64,000 nt of DNA from Nemertoderma westbladi (lineage: Eukaryota; Xenacoelomorpha; Nemertodermatida; Nemertodermatidae), in NCBI GenBank assembly GCA_032718475.1, contig JAUCBJ010000200.1:35054-99053 (forward strand), in the 5' to 3' direction. The notes under the pieces were generated by a model. The model was given only the letters and a program-made list of their open reading frames with translations. It had not been told where the DNA came from and did not search any database. The position numbers and the translations under genes are program-made. Positions 9,314-20,450 of the stretch are shown piece after piece (positions within the stretch are counted from its first letter, which is position 1; the number at the start of each line of letters is the position of its first letter).

Positions 9314-10075
9314 TCAGTTTGAACTCGACTCCGGCCGGTTCAGCCAGGGTCGGCGAGGTTTAAGTCCAAAAGTTTCCCGTTCAGCGTTGGTTAAACGGTA
9401 ATTTCTTATTGTTATACCCTCCGTCCAGAGAGATGGGTCCATTAGTTTGTCGCGGTCGTCTTGGTCGGCGATAAGATGGAAGCTGTTATATATGGAGTCG
9501 GGGTGAGGTTGTATGGCGATTACCTCCTCGAAGGGGATAGCCTCCGCTTTAAGGTAGTCGCCAATATCTTTGCTGGTTACCTCCGGGTCGAGACGCCCAA
9601 TGTGAATGTGGGCTTTGCGGGGGCCCGGCGCGTTGCGCTGTGGTTGTGTAGGGGGGACTGCGCGAAGTATTCCTCCCTGTCTGTTGCCGCGAATAGTTGG
9701 TGGCCTTGCCGCTCCGTTGGGCCTACCCGCGGCAGGTGGGGAAGTGCTCTGGGTGGTCGGAGTGTTGGTAGAGTGCGATGAGAGGAGCGTTGGTCCGGCA
9801 CCATTGGCGGGGTTGGTGCGCAGGGCATCAGAATATCGGGGAGATGGCTGGACGGCCGTATTTTTACATTCAATGAGAGCGTTCTTTGAGGTTATAGATT
9901 CCGCGCGGGCATCCGCAAGTTTACCAACTACAATGGTATACATTGAAGTCATCCTTGTGAGTCCGTCGATTAGCTGACGTTCCACGCCGTTGTTCACATT
10001 TTTCTTTTCTTTAATTAGTTTTACTAGAGAGATAACCTCATTCTGAATTTTTATGTATTCCTCGGCATCAGCCAT
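9314..10075 (-). CDS. LINE ORF1, RRM-like nucleic-acid-binding protein
   Basis: The 253-residue frame begins at an ATG in good context (CCCATGGCT; MADAEEYIKI) and ends in TGA. The N-terminal third is helical and charged and could form a coiled coil. The middle is rich in Pro, Thr, Ser and Asn. The C-terminal part (KAHIHIGRLDPEVTSKDI ... SFHLIADQDDRDKLMDPSLW) has the beta-alpha-beta spacing of an RRM-like or related ORF1 fold. LINE ORF1 proteins coat the element RNA; that role here is inferred from position and composition. The open frame continues upstream of the ATG only to non-ATG codons. Confidence 0.8.
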   Translation of the reverse strand: MADAEEYIKIQNEVISLVKLIKEKKNVNNGVERQLIDGLTRMTSMYTIVVGKLADARAESITSKNALIECKNTAVQPSPRYSDALRTNPANGAGPTLLSSHSTNTPTTQSTSPPAAGRPNGAARPPTIRGNRQGGILRAVPPTQPQRNAPGPRKAHIHIGRLDPEVTSKDIGDYLKAEAIPFEEVIAIQPHPDSIYNSFHLIADQDDRDKLMDPSLWTEGITIRNYRLTNAERETFGLKPRRPWLNRPESSSN

Positions 10076-10217
10076 GGGACCATTCACCACAGTGGATTAA
10101 TAAATTATATTAAAATCATAAAGTCTGCAGTCATAGACCGGGTACAGCAGTATTATTCAGTATTTTGGTCAGAAGTACTATTTAACAATTTTTAACTCAA
10201 TAATATATATATAACTC

Positions 10218-10232
10218 AATAATTCTAATTTA
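10218..10232. repeat. LINE target-site duplication, right
   Basis: Perfect second copy of the 15-mer at 6323-6337, followed by CCTAAG, which continues the BEL leader exactly as in the uninterrupted copy 2. Confidence 0.9.
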
Positions 10233-11750
10233 CCTAAGTTACTTAATACTACAAATTACGTACAATTCGGGTGAGATTACAATCTCTAAATAAACACAAA
10301 AATTTACAAAAACACAAATACGAAATTTTAGGGTAATTTTACAAGAAGTCTACAAACCAGCCTAACAAAGGGTTAGATAACCGGTTATTACAACGGACAG
10401 AGTACTACGGTATTTGAAATAATAAGTAGTAGTAAATACACTGCGTTGTCTAGATAGGAAAATACCACCGCCTGACGACCTATAGCCGTATCGCTATAGG
10501 TTCTACGTTATGTATCACGGAGTGTTCCTACCTAGAAGTTAATAGAGCTAATCGAATGTGCCTATCATCAACCACTTTACAACACAAATATAATGTCTAC
10601 AATAATTACTTCGGAAAGTACTGTACACTAAACCCTAAATTAGGTACGAGTACTTATATAACAGACAATCAGTAGTTAAATATACTTGAACAGCTAAAAG
10701 AACCACGGCATCTGCTGGAGTGACCGATGCACAAAATCACCAGTCTTTACCTACGCCGAGCAGCCCGTGTAGTACCGGGGTTAATTTAACTATAGCGGTA
10801 TGTATAACAAACACAATTACTGTAGGAACAAACTTGGGGAATGAATGTTGCGGATAATCGCATAAACTCTGAATAATAAATATTACGCTACGCGTACAAA
10901 CTACTCAAACAAAATACAGACCGAACACTGACAGACTACTATCAAGCCTAAACAAACTACGGTATATGCAGACTCCGAAATGATTAGGGAGTATGCGCTC
11001 TAACCCAGTAGTGCGACTTATTCTTTAGTTGGGGGATTACCTTACAGCGTTCGCTGCCCCTACTGCCTAATCGTACTTAATCGGACAGATGATCTACACA
11101 CGCGGCAATCCGTTCAGACCTAATAACAGCCAGACAACTATCCAGCCTACAAATTATCTAAATAAAATTATACGCTACCCGTACAGACTTACACAAACAA
11201 AGTACAGACTAAACGATGGCAGACCACTCTCAAGCCTAAATAAACCACAGGACATATGCAGACTCCGAAATGATTAGGGAGTATGCGCTCTAACCCAGTA
11301 GTGCGACTTATTCTTTAGTTGGGGGATTACCTTACAGCGTTCGCTGCCCCTACTGCCTAATCGTACTTAATCGGACAGGTGATCTACACACACTGCAATT
11401 CGTTCGGACTTAACAGCAATCAGACAACCGCTCAGCCTACAAATCGTCTGTACTATCTGATCAGGCTTACACGCCTTCTGTTCAATACTGGCCTACAAAT
11501 AAATAAAACTTGACAGAAATAAGTAAACCATATAAAGGTATAAGGGGTGATCAATCCCTAATCCCTTAAACAGCCTACCGGTATGCAATAATCAAATCGA
11601 ATAATACTAGTGTAGTAGTGTACTTATACTGAAGTACCGGTTAGAACAGTTAGGCCTACTGACCTACAGAGTGTACCGGTTCAGGTTTACCGGTTGACCG
11701 GTACTCTCAACTTTATTGCTTACTGCAACAAAGAGGCATATATCCTTTAA
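10233..11750 (-). other. BEL copy 1 noncoding leader
   Basis: Reverse complement of 42751-44165 plus the LTR-proximal part at 39299-39378. No coding frame is supported. It contains a tandem duplication (10885-11460) and many ACCGGT palindromes. A tRNA primer-binding site beginning TGG is not visible next to the LTR at 11750, so the primer is unidentified. Confidence 0.75.
10885..11460 (-). repeat. ~290-bp tandem duplication in the BEL leader
   Basis: Two consecutive blocks of about 285-290 bp share a nearly identical core running from TGCAGACTCCGAAATGATTA to CTTAATCGGACAG. The same two-block arrangement occurs in copy 2 (about 42950-43515), so it is an inherited property of the family. Confidence 0.8.
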
Positions 11751-12969
11751 TGTTCGCGCTTTCAGACCTTTGGCAGTTTAACCCGCCAAATTAAGATGTC
11801 TTCTAGATATTAAATCGCTTTTTAGCCTATGACAAGTATTTGATTCACTACACTAGTCGAAACCAATCCGTGCGCGACCATTCACCCGCTGGATATTCCC
11901 GGGAGATTGGGTTCGACGGTTTAATTTTGTTGCTATGTAAGCCTAATGTATTATTCGACTGACAGTATTATATAATCTCTGACAATATTATTCACCTTCG
12001 GTAATATTAACAGTTCCTTTAGGACGTGGCGCTTTATCTATAAACAGAGTTATGACTTAAACTACTCACAACGATATGGCTTAATTATAATTCACATATA
12101 TGGCGCATTCTTTAGGAATTGCTTCTTTAACAGACTCACTCATACACAATGCTGCACAATACTGCACACTAATCTGCCAATCTTCACTGATTTTAGTCAC
12201 ATATAAAAGGAACACAGGCTGACTCATGTAGGGTCTATCAAATAACATTGGATTCACTTCAAACCACTTTAACATAAGTCACAATCGTTATTGGTAACCT
12301 TTCTCTCTTACCTTCGGTATATCAAGAATATTGGGTTTCGGGGTTGTTTATCGTTATTCCAAATATAATAATTCATCAACCATATTATGAAGAACTGACA
12401 GTAAATAGCAGTATAAAACAACAACTGAACACTGATTGTTATGAGTTTGCAATGTTTCAGCAGTCAGTATGTATGATCAGTTAGCAGTGATTCCATGAGT
12501 TTTATCGGTACGTCAGTTAAAGGATATATGCCCTTTATAATTAAACCTACTAGTGTAAGACTAAAAACTGAAACACGGAGGTGCCAAAGCCGGTTCTTAG
12601 GCTCTGGGCAAAAACATAACACTGAACTACTGAGTTTCTGTATATACCTCCAACACAAAGACAACAAACGCTCTGATTGGTCAACCTGAACAACGAGAGA
12701 ACAGAGAAACAAAGAAACGTCGACGTGGCAATATCAGCTGCTAGCTGTCGTCATGGTAGCGACACTGTTTTCAAGAGTATCGAGCTTTTACGTCACGGAA
12801 TTACGGATTATGTCCTCTAAAGTACAAATACAGAAGAAATAGCTCTTATGTCCGCTAAAACACCAGTACAGCAAGGACACGGCCTTTTTATGCCTGGTAA
12901 ACCAACTACAGAGTACTTTACGGGAAAAATAAGGAAAAATAACCGGACAATTCAGTAAAAGCTTTTACA
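11751..12969 (-). repeat. 5' LTR of BEL copy 1
   Basis: On the minus strand this 1219-bp block begins TGTAAAAGCTTTTACTG and ends GAAAGCGCGAACA, so it is bounded by TG...CA. It is the diverged homologue of the two LTRs at 38113-39298 and 56302-57479. It abuts a satellite array at 12970. Confidence 0.88.
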
Positions 12970-13743
12970 GGGACTTCGAGCAGCACGTGATCACGTGAAC
13001 AACTAAGCTGACTGGTTAACTAGTCTGGGACTTTGAGCAGCACGTGAACAACTAAACTGGCTGGTTAACTAGTCTGGGGCTTCGAGCAGCACGTAAACAA
13101 CTAAGCTTACTGGTTAACTAGTCTGGGACTTTGAGCAGCACGTGAACAACTAAGCTGGCTGGTTAACTAGTCTGGGACTTTGAGCAGCACGTGAACAACT
13201 AAACTGGCTGGTTAACTAGTCTGGGGCTTTGAGCAGCACGTGAACAACTAAGCTGACTGGTTAACTAGTCTGGGTCTTCGAGCAGCACGTGATCACGTGA
13301 ACAACTAAGCTGACTGGTTAACTAGTCTGGGTCTTCGAGCAGCACGTGAACAACTACGCTTACTGGTTAACTAGTCTGGGACTTCGAGCAGCACGTGAAC
13401 AACTAAGCTGACTGGTTAACTAGTCTGGGACTTTGAGCAGCACGTGAACAATTAAACTGGCTGGTTAACTAGTCTGGGGCTTCGAGCAGCACGTGAACAA
13501 CTAAGCTGACTGGTTAACTAGTCTGGGTCTTCGAGCAGCACGTGATCACGTGAACAACTAAGCTGACTGGTTAACTAGTCTGGGACTTCGAGCAGCACGT
13601 GAACAATTAAACTGGCTTGTTACCTAGTTTGGAACTTCTAGCTGCACACGTGAACAACTAAGCTGACTGGTTAAATAGTCTGGGGCTTCGAGCAGCACGT
13701 GAACAACTAAACTGGCTGGTTACCTAGTCTGGGACTTCGAGCA
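12970..13743. repeat. 49-bp satellite with CACGTG palindromes, 15 units
   Basis: Fifteen units of about 49 bp share GGGACTTCGAGCAGCACGTG, AACAACTAAGCTGACTGG and TTAACTAGTCT. Units 1, 7 and 12 are 9 bp longer and contain the 14-bp palindrome CACGTGATCACGTG. A variant series (GGGACTT, GGGGCTT, GGGTCTT) recurs with a spacing of five to six units, hinting at higher-order structure. The array abuts the BEL LTR and ends just before a G tract. Confidence 0.9.
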
Positions 13744-13760
13744 AAATTGAAAATTGAGGA

Positions 13761-13782
13761 GGGGGGGGGGGGGGGGGGGGGG
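13761..13782. repeat. Poly-G tract (22 G)
   Basis: Uninterrupted G run at the right edge of the 49-bp satellite. Confidence 0.9.
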
Positions 13783-14491
13783 TCGGGGGATTTGGCTTAA
13801 CTTCTATCACTAAAATGTTAAGAACATTTATTATTTGCATCTATCAGTTATAATTACATCAGAGCATTAATTGAAACAATTATACACTTAATACCTAGTA
13901 TATTAATAGTAGATTTCAAGTAGATAGGTGATAGATGATAGAAAGGCGCTGTGAATTGATATTTTTTTGGCGGTTGATTATAATTACAGAAGTATCATAT
14001 TTCCAATACAAACTGTACACAATGAGCTGCAGTATGTACGTGGGTACGTACTAAAAGGTCAAGGGCTAGAGCAGTAGACTTCATACTGTAAACCTCTTAC
14101 TGTAGTAGCTACTGATACTGCATGTGCAGTAGGCCTACTGTAATAACAATAGGCTGATAGGTGTATAATGCCTCTGCCAATACTGCTATATTTGTCTATG
14201 ACATATAATATGATAAAATATTATTATGAATGAATGTGCTGTTCGAAGACCCAGACTAGTTAACCAGTCAGCTTTAGTTGTTCGCCTGCTGCTCGAAGCC
14301 CCAAAATAGAAAAAACAACAACGGATGAGTGAGTTAAGAGTTAAACTGATTCAATACTCGCTGACTTCTCTATACTATTCATGTATTCAATGTTAAAACA
14401 GATTTGAATTTACCGCCAAATATAGTATATATATAGTATATATAGTATAGCCTTTCCAGTACAAATTACATGTCTTTCAATCATTTGAATT
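13783..14491. other. Noncoding stretch with one inverted satellite unit
   Basis: No coding signal. At about 14240-14302 there is a single unit of the neighbouring 49-bp satellite in reverse orientation, starting TTCGAAGACCCAGACTAGTT. The array and this inverted unit may therefore be the ends of one element. A TATATAGTATATA tract lies near 14420-14450. Confidence 0.6.
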
Positions 14492-17400
14492 TCAAAATAT
14501 AAATCTGCATACCTCCTTTAAATCGTTCTCAGTGAAAAATACACCAATGTTATCAAACTTTAAGTGGCCGAAACGTTCTCTTAACTTCTTCGTTAAAATG
14601 CAATTCAAATTAATATGAGGCTCATCCTGTATTGATTCACTATCGCAGCTACAAACCCTACATTCGCGTGGTAACCTACTCCAACGTCCGGTCTCGATAC
14701 GTAGGTTGTGGGACATCAAGCGGAGCCTACTAAAAGCTAATCGTTGATAATCTGGAATATATATATCAGAGGAAATGTAAATTTCAACGGGTTTCAATCT
14801 AGGGTTAAAAATAGTTCTATAAGTTACAAATTTTGTAGCAGAGTCAGGTTTATCTAATACTCCGTTACGTATTGAATGAAGAGGGTCAGAGTTATTATAC
14901 TCTTTAGATTTCACAAGGAGAGCATACCGGGAGTATTATTGTAGTCCCTACATAACTTTAGGATTGACACATAAGGAACATCTGAATCATTAACTGTACT
15001 GTATTTAACAACAAATTTTTTCCGGGCGGAGTTGACATAATGAGTCAAGGGGGGCAAACCTACTTCCAAACAGCACAAGGCAATGGGAGTCTGCTTACGT
15101 ACACCAAGCATTGATCTAATCATACGGTGGTAAAAATCTTCAATTGGTTTAAGATTATTTGAGAGCCGTGATTCACAACCGTATAATAGAGAGGAAATAA
15201 CACGAGCATCAAATACCTTCCGTTTAAAACGGACAAACGGAAAAAGGCATTTCTGAATTCTTAGCACAAAAAATTGAAAACTTATTCGCAGTATCCTCGC
15301 AGCAGGTTAAATGTAAATTCAATACAGTAGAAATTTTACCATCCTCTGAAAAAGGGGAGCCGAGGTATGTATATGTATCACATTGTTTAACAGATAAACC
15401 ATCCTCCAATATAGTTTCTCTATCAACATTCGAACCATTTATAACAAATAACTTTGTTTTTTTTATCGTTCGCTACCATACCAAAATCTTTACAATAAGT
15501 ATTCAATGCCTTTATTTTATCTATACAATTTGATCGCGTGGTGGAAAGAAGCACGGTATCGTCCATTAAAAGTAGTATTGATATCAAACCCAAAAAACCG
15601 TCAACCACAACTGCACCTTTCACTAATTTTACTAACTCGTTCACATAAATACAAAAAAAGAATAATACTAGATGGCGCCCCCTGGCGGACTGCAATGGCA
15701 GTGAAGATAATGGCAGAACCTAAAATTGATTTTGTGCCACAATATAGGCCTTTTATGGCATACAACATTACCTTTCCGCATCCCATATCCCTCAACAGTT
15801 CTAGCAATTTGTATCTGGGGACTCTGTCATAAGCTTTACTAAAGTCTACAAACACTATAAAGAGTTTATATTTCATAAATATTGCACAATCAATCAACAG
15901 CCGTAAAGAGACAATTTGTTCGGTACACCCCCGACCCTTCTGACCCCCCGCTTGACACTTATCAATGTTCGAACCATAACTCTAAACGTCTACTGATCAA
16001 TGTATCGTACACTTTGGCTAATGTTGACAAAATTGAAATGCCGCGATAGTTATTACAATTTGACATTGCACCAGATTTAAACAACGTTACAAGTTTAGAG
16101 GTGCACCAAACGACGCGATACCAACCATGCAAAAATATTACATTAAATATCGTTAAAAATAATATCAACCAGTTACCGGATAAAGATTTAAATAGCCCAG
16201 GCGATATACCAATATATGACTTTGAACTCTTTATGTCACTCATTGTATTAGCTAGCTCTCGATACGTGAAACTGTCGTCTAAACAAACTGCATCAGACGT
16301 TGGCGGATTAAGTAACTTATCATAATGTTCTTTAAACTGAAGTTCATTAGGCAGGTTACAATTTTCAGAGCTGTTATGCTGAATATTAAGGTTACCATTC
16401 CAGTCCAGGGCATTCCAAATATCTTTAGAATCTTTACCAATAAGTAAGTTCTCCCATATATTTAGGTTGTTATTACAATATTTAACATTTACTGGTGCCT
16501 TACAAGATCTGGCCACACAGTCTATCTTTTCCCAGCATTCTGCTAAAACGGATTCTAATGAACTTTTGGTATTACCTAGAGTGGGTGGTGTCATAGATTT
16601 TAACGCAGATTCAAAGTCAGATAACTTAACTATACGATGAGAAATAGACTTCTTCAACTTCCCAGGATCGGCGCAGTCACTTGATAATGGCAGGGTTTCA
16701 CCGAGCAAAGAAGCCATGATGTCTAGTAGCCCGCGATCCAACGGTATATCAGCCATATTTAGTCTACAGGTGCTTGGATTCTACTCAATACATAGTAGAG
16801 CATGGTCCGACCCACCAACCGATTGGTCGATCATTAGCGATTTAATCAAGTTCACTGATGAATTATTACTAATACATATATCTACTTCAGACACCCAGAT
16901 ACGCCCCTTGCGGTAGGATAATCCTCCCCCAAAACATTGCTCCTGTGTTTCTAAATGGTTGACAGGGAAACCGCCGACTGCTCTACATACAGTATATTCC
17001 TTAATACTCGACCGTTCTGATTTTGTATCTCGTCCGAAAAAAAAATGTGTTTAAGAAAAACATTATCATAAACAAATTTTTCTTTCCCAAACCTGCTGTT
17101 GAAGTCCCTAAGGACAATATAATTCTGTACACGTGCCAGACGGCTATGTAGAATGCTGAATAAGTTCTGATCGAAGTAAGGAGAGTCATATGGTGGGATG
17201 TAGCATCCACCAAAAACCAATCCATGTAGGTAAGACAGGGTAACCCAAATTTGCCCTTCAGTACTTACATCAATTTCTTGAACAAATTGCACTAGGATGT
17301 TTCGTATCAGCAGCAGAATTCCACCCCTGTGCGGATGCGATGAGGGATTCGAGTAAGCAGTAAAACCTGGTACATAAGGAAGGGTTGCGGTCTTTGTTTC

Positions 17401-17512
17401 TGAAAGCCAGACAATGTCGTAACCAGCTATAAATTTAACTAAGGAACTCTCCGAGTGAGATAGTTTATCGCGCAAGCCGCAAACATTCCAAGAACATAGT
17501 TTAATATCAAAA
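14492..17512 (-). pseudogene. Decayed LINE ORF2 (endonuclease and reverse transcriptase)
   Basis: Minus-strand pieces in different frames together make one LINE ORF2. The endonuclease starts near 17512 (KLCSWNVCGLRDKLS) and continues with WLSETKT and a DFNSRFG motif. Reverse transcriptase pieces follow: CNNYRGISILSTLAKVYD, IVFVDFSKAYDRVPR, QGAPSS and a catalytic-box variant LLLMDDTVLLST. The C-terminal domain reads RLAFSRLRLMSHNLRIETGR followed by Cys-rich CRVCSC. At least five frameshifts or stops separate the pieces. It differs from the LINE at 6338-10217 in its motifs and is much older. I see no ORF1 or clear ends. Confidence 0.85.
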
Positions 17513-18640
17513 ATGCGTGAGTCTGAATGTGCCTGAAACCCCTAGAATATAGCTGTCACACTCCATAACACCCGTAAGAATTAAATTCCTCTCCCTCTCT
17601 TTATATCGACACGTTCGATATAAGATTGTTGCTTATCGATTACAATAGTACATACTATGTTATTCATAACTTCCCACTTTCCCAGTTTATTTAGCGTTAC
17701 AGTAAACGGCCTGAGTTCTGCCCTGACCTTTATTCGTGTCATTAACCCTTTGTTGCACTTGTTGCTTTTAGGCAACAGTTCTATTATCGGTCTTATCTCA
17801 TAGAAAAACCATCAACCAACCATTACTGCACCTTGTAGCTTATAGTAGGATAATTAAATTATCCAATAAAAACGAAGAGTCTTGGGTGGTGGGAGGTTTA
17901 AATTGTGTTGTAAGTTAACATTCAAAAATGCTGATAGGAAAATTGATATTTCTAGTTTATAAGTGTCTTTACTCTTTAGGTTGGCTTTTTTTATTCTTGC
18001 GATAATTTTGTGGTGCCAAAAAAAAATACTAACGTATTTTCTTGTATATCCTGCACCAATTACATGTATTATTGCAAATATACAGGTTTAATTTGTAATT
18101 CTAAGGCACAAAATAAGCCGCATTGCTTACAAGCAACATGGTGCAGTAAAGGAAAGTAGTGGAACATGGAACTGAACTGTGCAATTAGGTTTTCCTTTTG
18201 TAAAAGCCTTATTGTTTGTCATTTCTAAGTAATTATTGATTGTTATAGAAAGACAGAGTTATTTAGAGCTAATTAATGATTTAATTAGTTTAATTATTTA
18301 ATAAGTGATTAGGCTAATTATTTAATTAGGTAATTAAATTACTAAGGATATTACAGTTGTGCAGGAAATTTTTTAAGTGTAGAGAATGGTCTTTCGATGA
18401 TTTTAGTTAATTAATTGGGAGACTAATTATTGGTTATTACTAGTTAATTAGGTTAATTAATTACATTGATATGCTAATTATTTAAATAGGAAATGAATTT
18501 ACTAAATAGTGGTACATAGAATAGGGAGGGAGGCCCTTTGTAATTCGACCACGCAGTTATACTGCGCAAAGTGCACAGAAGTAGCGGATGGTATACGCAT
18601 TTTCCTTTGCCTAACTACAAAGAAAAACTGCTTGCAAGAC
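17513..18640. other. AT-rich intergenic DNA
   Basis: No coding frame, RNA gene or tandem repeat that I can support. Short TTAATTA-type tracts are frequent between about 18230 and 18500. Confidence 0.6.
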
Positions 18641-18649
18641 TTCCACCTT

Positions 18650-18765
18650 TAGGAACTATTAGGAAATACTAGGGAACTATTATAGGAACTATTAGGAAAT
18701 ACTTGGAAACTATTAGGAACTATTAGATTATAAGGAATTATTATTATAGGAATTATTAGGATAAT
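18650..18765. repeat. GGAACTATTA minisatellite
   Basis: About eight degenerate copies of a 10-12 bp unit, GGAACTATTA(GGAAATAC). They lie just before the CAGA microsatellite. Confidence 0.75.
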
Positions 18766-18814
18766 TTGTAAATAAATATGAACTGAAATCACAAGGAACT
18801 CGATTTTAGGAACC

Positions 18815-19296
<482 letters not shown>

Positions 19297-19632
19297 CGCA
19301 CCGGCACCGTGTTGCTTTTAAGCAACGTGTTGTGAAAACACACAAAATCATAAAATTTTGGCTTTTTTTGTTATATTTCACAGTATTGACACCGTTTTAT
19401 TACCAAAAAAACATAAATTTAATTGTTTTCATTAAAATCGTCTGCTCGGTGCAATAAAGGGTTAACAGTTTAACCTCTGAACCGAACTATTCAGCTTTCA
19501 GCTATTCAGCTATTCAGCTATTACCGGTCTGCCGGTATCCATTCTGCCATTTACTGATTTACCCAGTTCTGCAGTTACCTGGTCCTACTGTCCTAGGCTG
19601 GACCCTAGACATTATACAGACTTAACAGCTTA

Positions 19633-20256
19633 ATGGCTAATCCAACGATATACCAAACAGCAGGTTATAACAATAACAGTAGTTTAATGAAAATTGCCGT
19701 TATTTGTTCGAGCAACCAAAACCGCAGTATGGAAGCGCATAACTTTCTGGGGAAGAAGGGTTTCAACGTCCGATCCTTCGGCTCCGGGAATCAAGTTAAA
19801 TTGCCGGGCCCGGCCGCCGATAAACCGAACACCTACGAGTTCGATACCTCATACGACGACATGTATAAAGACTTAGAGGCGAAAGACAGAAATCTGTACA
19901 CACAGAACGGTCTGCTACACATGCTGGATCGAAACAGAAGGATAAAATCAGCGCCTGAAAGATTCCAAAACTGCTCCGAAGAGTTCGACCTTATATTCTG
20001 CTGCGAAGAAAGAGTTTACGACCAGGTGATAGACCATTTGAGTGAACGCGAGCAGATCACATACAAGCCCGTTCACGTTGTTAACTTGGACATTCAGGAC
20101 AATCACGAGGACGCTACTATAGGCGCCTTTATGATCTGCGATCTTTGTGCAATGCTTGCAGATACCGAGGATATGGACGATGAAATAGAAGAAATTATTC
20201 AGAGTTTTGAGGGAAAATGCGGCCGGGAAATTTTACATACTATGTTGGGTTACTGA
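19633..20256 (+). CDS. SSU72: SSU72 RNA polymerase II CTD phosphatase, single exon
   Basis: The 207-residue product matches SSU72 along its whole length. This cysteine phosphatase removes phosphate from Ser5/Ser7 of the RNA polymerase II C-terminal repeats and works with the 3'-end processing complex in the nucleus. The signature C-x5-R-S loop is CSSNQNRS (Cys25, Arg31), followed by MEAH. Other family blocks are KLPGPA, LYTQNGLLHMLDRN, PERFQNC, EERVYDQV and the acid-loop segment DIQDNHEDA. The family is usually about 195 residues; the extra N-terminus disappears if Met19 at 19687 is the start, giving MKIAVICSSNQ. No intron interrupts the gene, unlike most animal SSU72 genes, so it may be an expressed retrocopy. 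It has no lesion. Confidence 0.95.
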   Translation: MANPTIYQTAGYNNNSSLMKIAVICSSNQNRSMEAHNFLGKKGFNVRSFGSGNQVKLPGPAADKPNTYEFDTSYDDMYKDLEAKDRNLYTQNGLLHMLDRNRRIKSAPERFQNCSEEFDLIFCCEERVYDQVIDHLSEREQITYKPVHVVNLDIQDNHEDATIGAFMICDLCAMLADTEDMDDEIEEIIQSFEGKCGREILHTMLGY

Positions 20257-20315
20257 ACAGTAGTTATTTCCCATTTTCTGTTAAATCTATTTATGTATTT
20301 TATTTTTTTATCTGC

Positions 20316-20346
20316 AATAAAATAACCTCAAACAAATAAAAATAAA
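20316..20346 (+). terminator. Polyadenylation signals of SSU72
   Basis: AATAAA occurs at 20316, 20335 and 20341, that is 60-90 bp past the stop codon, a normal spacing for cleavage and polyadenylation. No genomic poly(A) tail is visible after them. Confidence 0.6.
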
Positions 20347-20425
20347 GACCCTTGCATATCTATGATATTTTGAATTGGCGCTTCTATCAGCATAACAATG
20401 ATGAATTGTGTTATTTTCTATTTTA

Positions 20426-20450
20426 GCCTCGCGCCTTTATAGTGCGAGGC
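20426..20450. other. Short inverted repeat (hairpin) downstream of SSU72
   Basis: GCCTCGCGC and GTGCGAGGC can form a 9-bp stem with one G-U pair and a 7-base loop (CTTTATA). No flanking motif identifies it as a known RNA. Confidence 0.5.

Larger units (their letters stand above)
6338..10217 (-). mobile_element. Non-LTR retrotransposon (LINE), near-complete, nested in BEL copy 1
   Basis: This 3.88-kb insertion interrupts the BEL leader and is bounded by a perfect 15-bp target duplication. On the minus strand it has a short 5' UTR of about 140 bp, ORF1 (10075-9314), ORF2 (9313-6473), and a 135-bp 3' UTR ending in an A/T-rich tail rather than a long poly(A). Both reading frames are open, so the insertion looks recent. 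An apurinic-type endonuclease followed by reverse transcriptase and a C-terminal Cys/His motif places it among APE-bearing LINEs; I cannot fix the clade by eye. It is younger than the BEL copy that it interrupts. Confidence 0.93.
1..12969 (-). mobile_element. BEL/Pao LTR retrotransposon, copy 1 (3' part outside window)
   Basis: This block reads in reverse complement to 38113-54366, so it is a second copy of the same LTR retrotransposon on the opposite strand. Read 5' to 3' on the minus strand it has a 5' LTR (12969-11751), a long noncoding leader, a gag-protease open frame (5543-1317), and a spacer that leaves the window at position 1. The 3' end, including any accessory frame and the 3' LTR, would lie about 3.1 kb further left. 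A LINE at 6338-10217 is nested in the leader. I assign it to BEL/Pao from the protein: Gag with BEL-type zinc knuckles and a retropepsin containing DSGSTGTFID. No target duplication can be tested because the far end is missing. Confidence 0.93.
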
